From contig CAYONZ010000014.1 of assembly GCA_964405465.1 (NCBI GenBank), positions 1 to 64,000 on the forward strand: a stretch of DNA of 64,000 nt, in the 5' to 3' direction. Under the pieces are notes generated by a model. It had not been told where the DNA came from, made no database searches, and saw only the letters and a program-made list of their open reading frames with translations. A program made the position numbers and the translations under genes. Positions 8,909 through 16,519 of this stretch are shown here, piece after piece. Positions within the stretch are counted from its first letter, which is position 1. The number at the start of each line of letters is the position of its first letter. This DNA is from CAYONZ01 sp964405465 (GTDB taxonomy: Bacteria; Bdellovibrionota; Bdellovibrionia; Bdellovibrionales; JAMPXM01).

Positions 8909-10825
8909 ATGGTACGTATGCGCAAAAAACCTAAAGAAGACAGCGGCAATAGCCACAAAATAGCTTTCACAGTCAACCCAGCGACTTCGCGCTCTTGGAG
9001 CCACTTGTGGTTTGCACGACTATTGATGGTTATGACTTTAGTCGCAGTCTTTTCGGGATGCACGCTGCCTAAAGCTGGTCAGCAAAAAATCACCTTGAAG
9101 ATCTCACGAACTCAAGCCAATCAAAAGGCGGCCAACCAAACGCTCATGCAGGGGCCGTCGGCATTGAGCTTTCCATCTGGGTATACGCTTTGTTTTGCGG
9201 TGAATGTTATGGCGGATGATATACCTGGGACGCAGCTCAACTCGTGCACGCCGAAAGTTGCGTTGCACGCGGGCTTTGTTCCCGAAAATCAGGAAATGGT
9301 TTTGATGGTGCCTCAGGGGACAGGCCGCAAGTTCGAAATTTTTTCGTACCTTTCGCAAGACGGCACCTGCCCGGCAACTGCAACCCAAACCGATCTCGAG
9401 GCCATTGACTACTCTCGTGTTTACGCTGTCGGAGAGGCTTCTAATATTGAAATTTCAGGCGCCGACGTGCCGATCTCAATCACCGCTAATTTTCCCGGAT
9501 CCGATCACAATCTCGAAGCCGACCTGGGGCTCACCTCCTGCTCAGGAGCCATCACGCCGCCACCGACACCGACTCCAACACCCGTGGTGCTTCCTAATAC
9601 TGTTCGCGATTTCGATTTCACCACGGCAAGTTTACCAAGTGAGTTGATGGTGCAACGAAGCTCTCCTGCCAAATTCACCAACGGCGTTGGTCTTCTTGAT
9701 TCCGTCTCGGGCTATATGCCGCGCTTTGCCTGGGATACAGCGACACAAACGGCGATTGGTTTGCTCGTTGAACCTTCATCTACCAATGAACTGACATATT
9801 CAGACCAATTCAACACAAATTGGGTGATGGTCGATTCGACTCTTTATCCGGGAATGGGCACCTCGCCCACTGTCGCCAATACACCAGCGAATCGTGTGGT
9901 GGACAACGACAGTGCCGGGTCGAACATCAGTTATGTTTACCAGTCGGTCCCAGGACTTCCGCAGGGCTATTACTCCGCCAGCGTTTACGTTCACGCCGAC
10001 ACCTCCACACAGGTTGCACTTTGGGTGGAAGAGCCCGCCGTGATGTGCGCTGGCGCCAAAGCAAATGTCGTCGCCCAGACATCGGGCCCACTTGAAATTT
10101 GCAGCTCACAATCTGGTCTCGGTATAGAACCAATGGCCAATGGTTGGGTTCGTCTTTGGGTTTCTTTCTATCACTCGAGTCCCTCGAACACCATTTACAT
10201 TAAACTTGTTCCCGCTTGGGGACCCAGCGGATTTCGCGACGACACCTACACTGGAGCCGCATATTTTTGGGGAGCACAGCTTGAACAAGGCATGGGCCCA
10301 TCAACCTACATTTCTTCACTGAGTGCCCCGACCACCCGGGACGGAGACATTGTCTCTTTCACTACGACTTCGTTTATGAATTTAACTGGAGGGGCGATTG
10401 CTGTTGAAGCAGGAACCAAAGGTTTTACTCACTTAGGTAACCGAGGCCTTGTGGGATGGTACCAGGACACCTTAAATTCGATGGATCTTCTTTACCAGGC
10501 AAGCCTCGGGGCTTCACAGTTTAAAACGGCCACGACAATGGGACAAGGGCCCACTTTGCAAGGCGCCTCCTTGCCAGCAAATGTGATGAAAAAATTCGGT
10601 TTTAGCTATGATGGTCCAGCGAACACGGTGGTCTTTGGAGAGACCGGGACAGCCGCTACTGCGACCACAACACCGATTCCACCTTCACTAAATACTCTTT
10701 ATTTAGGCTGTTCAGCCGGGTGCCATGATGGTTTAGCTGAACAATTCAACGGCGTCATTAAACGATTCCAATATTACAACACGCCACTCACTCCAGCACA
10801 GATGGATCTCGCGACAGCACCGTAG
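8909..10825 (+). CDS. Lipoprotein with phage-fibre-like and LamG-like regions
   Basis: The 638-residue protein has a hydrophobic segment ending in a lipobox (VAVFSGC, Cys51), so it is predicted to be lipid-anchored. A Pro/Thr linker (PPPTPTPTP) follows near residue 215. The segment around residues 230-300 (PRFAWDTATQTAIGLLVEP and TNELTYSDQF) resembles the repeat preceding carbohydrate-binding modules in phage tail-fibre proteins. The C-terminus (FNGVIKRFQYYNTPLTPAQM) matches the closing strand of LamG/concanavalin-like domains. Together this suggests surface display of a glycan-binding module. The start may be ATG 8909 or 8918; no strong ribosome site is visible. Confidence 0.65.
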   Translation: MVRMRKKPKEDSGNSHKIAFTVNPATSRSWSHLWFARLLMVMTLVAVFSGCTLPKAGQQKITLKISRTQANQKAANQTLMQGPSALSFPSGYTLCFAVNVMADDIPGTQLNSCTPKVALHAGFVPENQEMVLMVPQGTGRKFEIFSYLSQDGTCPATATQTDLEAIDYSRVYAVGEASNIEISGADVPISITANFPGSDHNLEADLGLTSCSGAITPPPTPTPTPVVLPNTVRDFDFTTASLPSELMVQRSSPAKFTNGVGLLDSVSGYMPRFAWDTATQTAIGLLVEPSSTNELTYSDQFNTNWVMVDSTLYPGMGTSPTVANTPANRVVDNDSAGSNISYVYQSVPGLPQGYYSASVYVHADTSTQVALWVEEPAVMCAGAKANVVAQTSGPLEICSSQSGLGIEPMANGWVRLWVSFYHSSPSNTIYIKLVPAWGPSGFRDDTYTGAAYFWGAQLEQGMGPSTYISSLSAPTTRDGDIVSFTTTSFMNLTGGAIAVEAGTKGFTHLGNRGLVGWYQDTLNSMDLLYQASLGASQFKTATTMGQGPTLQGASLPANVMKKFGFSYDGPANTVVFGETGTAATATTTPIPPSLNTLYLGCSAGCHDGLAEQFNGVIKRFQYYNTPLTPAQMDLATAP

Positions 10826-10834
10826 AGGTGCTGT
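10814..10834. terminator. Stem-loop over the stop codon
   Basis: ACAGCACC and GGTGCTGT pair around a five-base loop that contains the stop codon of the lipoprotein gene. There is no T-run after it, so termination would have to be Rho-assisted. Confidence 0.35.
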
Positions 10835-10858
10835 CCAGAACCGACACACCTTATTTCC

Positions 10859-10913
10859 GCTGCCGGCAGAGCCGGCTCAGAGACCAGTGCCGGCCGAGCC
10901 GGCTCAGAGAACA
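10859..10913. repeat. Two-copy GC-rich repeat with internal inverted repeats
   Basis: Two copies of a roughly 27-bp unit, around GCCGGC-A/C-GAGCCGGCTCAGAGA, lie in tandem (10859-10886 and 10887-10913), followed by a degraded third (GCTCCGCAGAGCC). GCCGGC occurs twice in the first copy and can fold back on itself. The element lies in the 343-base gap between two plus-strand genes; the rest of that gap (10914-11168) shows nothing recognisable beyond the ribosome site GTGAGGAG. Confidence 0.7.
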
Positions 10914-11168
10914 GCTCCGCAGAGCCAAAAAAATACCACAGACCTATAATCACAGCAGACTAAAACCTGCCCATTTGCGGCCCTGTCGAATCTTTAAACA
11001 GCTGAATTGAAACTGACGACAAACAAGTGCGGCATTCTTCATGCAATTCTATGACAACTGACTCGAGTGCTAGTCATTCTAGTCCCGTTAGTTCGGGCGC
11101 CAATAACTAGTGCCCCAACTATCCAATTCCAGAACCCAAGCCAGGAACTCAAGTGAGGAGCCCAGTTG

Positions 11169-13847
11169 ATGCCCTGTTTCGCTGATCGACAAACGCAGAA
11201 GTTCAAAGCTCTACTTCTATTTTTGCTCTTGGGAACACTCAGCTCCGCACCTTTGGCAAAAGCTCACCTTGACGTTTCGAATCCTCGGCCACCAAGAATC
11301 TTTCAAAGCAGTTGTGTGGATCTTGTCGAGGACATCACGACGACCGATGTTGCAACCACTACAAATCAAAAAAATATCGAGACCAACCCGCACCAATCAA
11401 GTGAAGACGTCGCCAAAAGAATCGCCCGGTACCTCGAGGAACTTCAGCCGGTCTTATTAAATCCGCATAACCCTAACTCCGCCGCCACCTCAAGATTTAC
11501 ATCACTGGAGCATCAGGAATTTGCGTCGGACTTAATCAGATTTTTTGAAAAAGAATTTCGTTTACCTAATGCAAACCGAGATCTTATTGCCAATCAAGAT
11601 ACAAGCAAAGCGATTGAAGTCTATTCAACTACACTTGAGCAACTCAATTCCCAAATTCGAAAATTCAATGAGAGCCAAGTTCCTCCTCGGTTTTGGACCG
11701 CACAAGCATTTGGCTTCAACTTCAAAAATGGCAAAAGACCCAGTGAAAAAAAGATTCTAGAGCTCGAAAAAAAGACCGATGACGCTCAACTCAAGTTGAG
11801 CAATCAGCATAAAAATCTCGAGCAACGAATTGCTCAAAATCAAAACTTGCTTTCACAGATAAATTTGTGGAGCGAAAAAATTGAACACGAAATCGACTTT
11901 CTAAGAGCCTTCGAAAAAGTCGTTTTCGGCGACTTTAACAAGCGAGATGACAACGACCCACAAAAAGCGATGCTGCAAAACCTTCTCACAAAAATCACCG
12001 AATCCATCGAATACCTCGAGGATAAAGCCTTTCAACTCAATCATGTGCGAGCGTCGTTCACCAATCTCAACGAAGCTAATCTGATGACAAACGACCTCGT
12101 TAAAGAGGTCAGATCAAGTGTTCGCTATCATTTTGAAGCCTCCCAAGGTGAACCCATTACAGAAGCCACATCCGAAACCACACCGACAGCAGACTCGCAT
12201 CGTTCAAGCCAAACTCTGCCCACGAGAGCCATCGCTCGTAGCCAGTCACAGGGGTGGATTCAACGGGTCAGCAATATGGGTTCAAGACTCAAGCATCTCT
12301 TCGCAAGACAGCCCAAAGAATTGCTTCTCACTCAAGAAGAGCTCAAAGTCCTGCGAGATTCAAAAAATCCTGAGGACGTCAGAAAATATCTCAAGGCGAT
12401 TCAAAAACAAGTCGGGAGTTGGAACTTCGAAGATTGGTTTAAAGATTCTGGAAACGACTTTCTCTGGCACACCAAGGACTCACTTCTCAGGCGATCGGAC
12501 CTGCCCTATGACGTCCGCGAGCAAGCGGCACTCGAGTACCTTTGGATGAGCAGAAACCGTCTTGCTGCGCTCGAAGAAATTCTTGCATCACTCAATGAAA
12601 CAGAAAAAAAACGATACACGGCTGAAATCAAGCAGTGGCAGAAGTCTTCAGACGAACGCAAGAAGCAGTTGTTGGCAGAATTTTATTCTCGATGGAACTC
12701 GTCCATCCAATTCGGATATCTTAAGACACTGCAAAGGCTAGCTGAACTCGAGCTTTTTGATGTCAATTCAAAAAATATCAGTGGCTATTCGACTCTCATA
12801 CGTGCCGGCCATGCAGGACAGAAAGATGTCGTGGAGTGGTTACTTGAAAACCCACAACTCGATCTCTCCCAAAGAGACGAATTCGGTTTGACAGACCTAG
12901 AGAATCTTCGCCTTTCTGGAAGAAAGGTCATTGCCAACACCATTGAGTGGAAACGGCCCGAAATCAGCTCGCGACATTTCAAAGCAAAACGTTTAAAAAA
13001 AGACGCCTCTCCAAGTTTTCTCAAAATACATCCGGGACAGTTTTTCATGGGCGATGGGGTCACCGGCAACTTACAAAAAATCGCCAAGCCTTTTGAGTTG
13101 ATGTCAAAATTTACCGACGTTCAGACTTGGTCTGAAGTGATTGAACTCGCCAAAGAACACCTCGGATCCGGACTTTTCAAAGTTCGCCAAGGCCATTTGG
13201 TCGATCGCAATTCGCAAGGTCGCTTCGGCTCAGCACAAAACACCCTCGAGGTCATCGATCTCACGAGCCTCGATATTTCTATTAGCAAAGACGAGACAGC
13301 CAGCAAAACATGGGTCAAGAAAAAGAACTTCCGAGATATAAGCGTCTGGCTTTCCCTACTCAATGCTCTTTCGCAAAGTGGAGAAGTCAAAGTACAACAA
13401 AAACTGGCGGCGCTCTTCCTTGGCCACACCAAGGGTGCGGTCTATCGCCTACAAACAGATAGCGAAGCTGAATTTGTCACGCGCCTTCGCGGCAAACTCG
13501 ATGGCAACTATCAAAGCTTAGTCATACTCCACAACAGCGTCGCACCTCACCAAATTGATGCGAATAAGCTGATCAATGGACAGCCGATTTTTGGGTTACT
13601 CACCCAAGATGAATTCGTTCAAGACCATAAAACTGGCACACCAATGACTCTCAATGTTCGAGTTGCCCCGCATAATTCCCTGAGGTTCACGGCGCAGTCG
13701 TTCCTCTCCAACAATGCCGTCTTTCGAATTGCGAGAGAATTTGCAGAAGCGCAAAGCGCGAAAGACCTTACCCAAGCGCAGGGCGCAGGAGAATTTCAAG
13801 AAGCGCAAAGTGCTGCTACCCTCACCGAAGTGGATGAACGCCCTTGA
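11169..13847 (+). CDS. Large exported protein: coiled coil, ankyrin-like and degenerate FGE-like regions
   Basis: About 892 residues from ATG 11169, with GTGAGGAG placed eight bases upstream. A signal peptide (FKALLLFLLLGTLSSAPLAKA) opens the protein. Residues about 150-310 are charged, heptad-like helices (EQLNSQIRKF, ILELEKKTDDAQLKL). Around 538-585 an ankyrin-like repeat is visible (GYSTLIRAGHAGQKDVVEWL). From about 612 to 855 the pattern of a formylglycine-generating-enzyme/sulfatase-modifying fold appears: FLKIHPGQFFMG, YRLQTDSEAEF (family YRLPTEAEWE) and VFRIARE (family GFRLVRE). The catalytic cysteines of true FGEs are not seen, so it is likely a binding version of the fold. The tail has three 9-residue repeats. 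A paralogue starts at 63042. Confidence 0.75.
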   Translation: MPCFADRQTQKFKALLLFLLLGTLSSAPLAKAHLDVSNPRPPRIFQSSCVDLVEDITTTDVATTTNQKNIETNPHQSSEDVAKRIARYLEELQPVLLNPHNPNSAATSRFTSLEHQEFASDLIRFFEKEFRLPNANRDLIANQDTSKAIEVYSTTLEQLNSQIRKFNESQVPPRFWTAQAFGFNFKNGKRPSEKKILELEKKTDDAQLKLSNQHKNLEQRIAQNQNLLSQINLWSEKIEHEIDFLRAFEKVVFGDFNKRDDNDPQKAMLQNLLTKITESIEYLEDKAFQLNHVRASFTNLNEANLMTNDLVKEVRSSVRYHFEASQGEPITEATSETTPTADSHRSSQTLPTRAIARSQSQGWIQRVSNMGSRLKHLFARQPKELLLTQEELKVLRDSKNPEDVRKYLKAIQKQVGSWNFEDWFKDSGNDFLWHTKDSLLRRSDLPYDVREQAALEYLWMSRNRLAALEEILASLNETEKKRYTAEIKQWQKSSDERKKQLLAEFYSRWNSSIQFGYLKTLQRLAELELFDVNSKNISGYSTLIRAGHAGQKDVVEWLLENPQLDLSQRDEFGLTDLENLRLSGRKVIANTIEWKRPEISSRHFKAKRLKKDASPSFLKIHPGQFFMGDGVTGNLQKIAKPFELMSKFTDVQTWSEVIELAKEHLGSGLFKVRQGHLVDRNSQGRFGSAQNTLEVIDLTSLDISISKDETASKTWVKKKNFRDISVWLSLLNALSQSGEVKVQQKLAALFLGHTKGAVYRLQTDSEAEFVTRLRGKLDGNYQSLVILHNSVAPHQIDANKLINGQPIFGLLTQDEFVQDHKTGTPMTLNVRVAPHNSLRFTAQSFLSNNAVFRIAREFAEAQSAKDLTQAQGAGEFQEAQSAATLTEVDERP
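13740..13844. repeat. In-frame 27-bp (nonapeptide) repeats at a C-terminus
   Basis: The end of the coiled-coil/ankyrin protein gene consists of 27-bp units encoding FAEAQSAKD, LTQAQGAGE, FQEAQSAAT and a decayed LTEVDERP. Copies one and three are the most alike at DNA level (GCAGAAGCGCAAAG against CAAGAAGCGCAAAG). Confidence 0.8.
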
Positions 13848-13939
13848 TACTAATTGGTCCAGTTGCCATAGTCCGGTTAGAATCAAATTTCAAAAGGATT
13901 CCCCGATTTCAAGCGCGGAGATTATTGTCAGATAGATGA

Positions 13940-13979
13940 CGAAAATTTGCCGAGAATTGGCAGGGCGACAAAATTTTCG
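13940..13979 (+). terminator. Possible terminator in a 320-base gap
   Basis: CGAAAATTT (13940-13948) pairs with AAATTTTCG (13971-13979), with a small inner pair TGCC/GGCA, and TTTTT follows at 13988-13992 after GCACGTCG. It could end transcription of the large protein gene. The rest of 13848-14168 shows no gene, only an AT-rich stretch (14121-14153) and a ribosome site before the next ATG. Confidence 0.35.
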
Positions 13980-14168
13980 GCACGTCGTTTTTAGCTAAGC
14001 CTAGATATACCAGAGATAGAACGGGACTCGAATTTGCAACTTCCCCGTTGGTGCAATTGAGTCTTCAGTTAGCTATCTCGTTAGTTGGCCTTGGCTGAAT
14101 TGCACTTATCTGTCGCTTGTTTTGGTTTTTAATTTTAATTTGGAATTCGCTTTAAAGGAGAGCCCCTC

Positions 14169-15242
14169 ATGGCCCATTTACCTCGCCCCACTCACCTCAC
14201 GCGTATGGCCCTTATCGCTTCACTCACCGCAGCTTCGCTTGTTAGCCATGGCCCTGCACAGGCATCGGGCGCAAAAGAATTACCCACTAAGACCACAGCC
14301 CTAGCCACCTTGCGTGCCTTGGGCCTCTCGTGTGAGAGCCTTGTCTCGACATCTCCAACAATAAGTGATGGACTTGAGACGGCACAAAATTCAAAGCCAC
14401 AATCGCAAAAGCTCATCAGCTCTAAAGACCTGAAAGAAATATTGAAGACAAATACCGCGGGTGCACCTGGAGACCAAGTGATTCGCCAGGGCTTTGAAGA
14501 ACTTTTGAAGGGCTATGATATGCTTTTGAGTTCACTCAAAGCTATTGATCCTTCAAATGAAAAACAGGCCGCGGTTTTTCAAGCAGACTTTGATGTGCTG
14601 GTGCAAAAAGTAGAACTCTATCGTCAAGAGATTCAATCGAGCTTCGACGGTTGGCTAGCCCCTGAACTCAACCAATCAACCATGGTAAAAGTGTTGCAGT
14701 CTCGCGACCATCTCGATCAGTTGTTTGCAGAGATCAGACTCTTTGAAGCCCGAGCGCGAACCACTGAGCTTCAGGCTCCGGCGCCGCATATGGCAATCGC
14801 CCATCGTATTTATGAATTTGCAGTTCCTAAAGGTGAAACTCCAATAAAGGTTCGCTTTGGCAACGACATCACTCAAGAGTTTTTGCGCAGTGATGAGATC
14901 AGTACGAAAGCTTCGGCCATTATGTTTATTGAAACATTGAAAGCCGGACGCAAGAAAGTGGATTTTGAAGATGGAAAAAAAGTCCGCGGCTACCAACGAT
15001 TCTCAGAGAGAGTTTTTGTAAAAAACCTAAAAACTCCAGGATTAGGCGAGTTCATTGACGTGGAATTTGCTGAAGTGAAACTCGAAAATGGGCCGCGAAT
15101 TTTTGCCGTGGTTGATAAAGAGATTTTCCATTTTGTTTTGGTTTCTGGCAATACTGACACTTCAATGTTAACTCGTCACTTGCTAGCCGAAGATACCTTC
15201 GATGCATTTCAAACAGAAAACTGGCTAAACAAAAAGCCATAA
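14169..15242 (+). CDS. Exported protein of unknown function
   Basis: A 357-residue protein beginning with a signal peptide (MALIASLTAASLVSHGPAQA after a short basic lead). TTTAAAGGAGAG stands ahead of the ATG. The mature part is hydrophilic and mixed alpha/beta. Residues about 105-190 look helical (FEELLKGYDMLLSSLKAID), while the C-terminal 150 residues contain paired strands (RIFAVVDKEIFHFVLVSG). No catalytic motif or known domain is recognised. It has its own upstream AT-rich region and a likely terminator directly after the stop, so it appears monocistronic. It neighbours the large coiled-coil protein in the same orientation; a shared role is possible but unsupported. Confidence 0.75.
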   Translation: MAHLPRPTHLTRMALIASLTAASLVSHGPAQASGAKELPTKTTALATLRALGLSCESLVSTSPTISDGLETAQNSKPQSQKLISSKDLKEILKTNTAGAPGDQVIRQGFEELLKGYDMLLSSLKAIDPSNEKQAAVFQADFDVLVQKVELYRQEIQSSFDGWLAPELNQSTMVKVLQSRDHLDQLFAEIRLFEARARTTELQAPAPHMAIAHRIYEFAVPKGETPIKVRFGNDITQEFLRSDEISTKASAIMFIETLKAGRKKVDFEDGKKVRGYQRFSERVFVKNLKTPGLGEFIDVEFAEVKLENGPRIFAVVDKEIFHFVLVSGNTDTSMLTRHLLAEDTFDAFQTENWLNKKP

Positions 15243-15261
15243 GTTTAAAAAATTTGGATCA

Positions 15262-15302
15262 GCACAATAGTTTGTACAATCTCTTGTGCGTTTTATTTTT
15301 TT
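15262..15302 (+). terminator. Intrinsic terminator at the end of an exported-protein gene
   Basis: GCACAA (15262-15267) and TTGTGC (15284-15289) form a short stem with a 16-base loop, followed by GTTTTATTTTTTTA. Its T-rich part covers the last codons of the convergent lptG gene. The short stem makes it only moderately convincing. Confidence 0.5.
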
Positions 15303-16372
15303 AGACGAACCAGCAGAATAAGCGAAACCATTAGTCCCACCAAGTTCGGAATCCATGCCGCCATTAAGGGCGGCACGAGCCCTTGTTTGCCAAGGGTCAA
15401 CCCGGAATGATAAAACACATAATAGAAAAACGTCAGCGCAATACAAACTCCGATATTGATCGCAGCTCCACCCGATCGCTGTTTCGTCACACTAAAGGGA
15501 ATACCGATAAAGGACATCACCACCGCAGCAAAGGCAAAGCTAAACTTGCTCTGATAATCGACCTCATATTGAACCGTATCTAACCCGGCCTCTTTGTTTC
15601 GCTGAATAAATCGCTTCAACTCACCAACACTTAAAACTTGCGAACTCTGTGCGGTCGATTGCAGATCAGCTGCATCTTGCCCCATATTGATCGATTTTTT
15701 TTTGAATGCCTGGGTCACCGGAAGCTGGGTGACTTTTGAAAACATGGTCACTGACCCTTTGTTGAGTTGCCAAAGAGGCCCCTGCATCGAAACTTCCTCT
15801 GCCGAAATGAGCTGCATGAGTTTCCAGTTTTCATCAAAGTAGTACATCATTAAACCCTGTGCGATACCCTTCTCGGCCTTGAGGGTTTTGATATTGTAAA
15901 GAACATTACTTGTTCGATACCAAATTTTATTGGTCTTAACAGTTGAGTAAAGCCCTGGTTGTTTTTTTATATCGACAAAGTAAACATAGTTTTTTTTCTG
16001 ATTGGTGAACGGCAAAACTCGATCACCTATCCAAAACGAAACTCCAGAAATAAAAACCACCAAAATCAAAATCGACGAACTCACCCGCGCGAGTGACATG
16101 CCCGAGCTAAACAGAGCCACTAACTCATTGCTCTTATTCAGCGAACTCAAAGTAAAAACAGTGCCCATCAAACAAGCAACCGGAATCAGTTGCGCCACAA
16201 TCCATGGAGTATAAAACGTGTAGTACTCAAACATGGCTTTCGTCGAGGCGCTAAAGCGCACCATTGCTGACACGAAGTCCACGGCAACAAAGAGAGTCAC
16301 GAAGACGACAAGGCCACCTAAAAAGTAGCCCAAAAACATTTTGCCTATATAGCGATCAATAATTGTGAACAC
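15293..16372 (-). CDS. lptG: LPS export ABC transporter permease LptG-type
   Basis: The 359-residue protein matches the LptF/LptG permease size (about 360) and layout: DRYIGKMFLGYFLGGLVVFV near the N-terminus, two more N-terminal membrane segments (ending in GTVFTLSSLNKSNELVAL), a periplasmic beta-jellyroll middle and three C-terminal helices (FAAVVMSFIGIPFSVTKQRS). The opening DRYIGK resembles LptG more than LptF. With LptF and the ATPase LptB it extracts lipopolysaccharide from the inner membrane and passes it to LptC/LptA. No other lpt gene is adjacent; it is transcribed alone on the minus strand, divergent from the response-regulator gene. Confidence 0.88.
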   Translation of the reverse strand: MFTIIDRYIGKMFLGYFLGGLVVFVTLFVAVDFVSAMVRFSASTKAMFEYYTFYTPWIVAQLIPVACLMGTVFTLSSLNKSNELVALFSSGMSLARVSSSILILVVFISGVSFWIGDRVLPFTNQKKNYVYFVDIKKQPGLYSTVKTNKIWYRTSNVLYNIKTLKAEKGIAQGLMMYYFDENWKLMQLISAEEVSMQGPLWQLNKGSVTMFSKVTQLPVTQAFKKKSINMGQDAADLQSTAQSSQVLSVGELKRFIQRNKEAGLDTVQYEVDYQSKFSFAFAAVVMSFIGIPFSVTKQRSGGAAINIGVCIALTFFYYVFYHSGLTLGKQGLVPPLMAAWIPNLVGLMVSLILLVRLKK

Positions 16373-16519
16373 ACATAGATCTTATGAAGCCTTGAGGTGG
16401 TCGTCAAACACTGCGAACTTTCTTAACTCTTCGTCTTGCTTAATTTTTTCGCCTAGTTCTCTCGATAGTTCTTGGTAGCTTTGCTTGACAGTCGCTTGCG
16501 AAAATCATTTACTGAGAGC

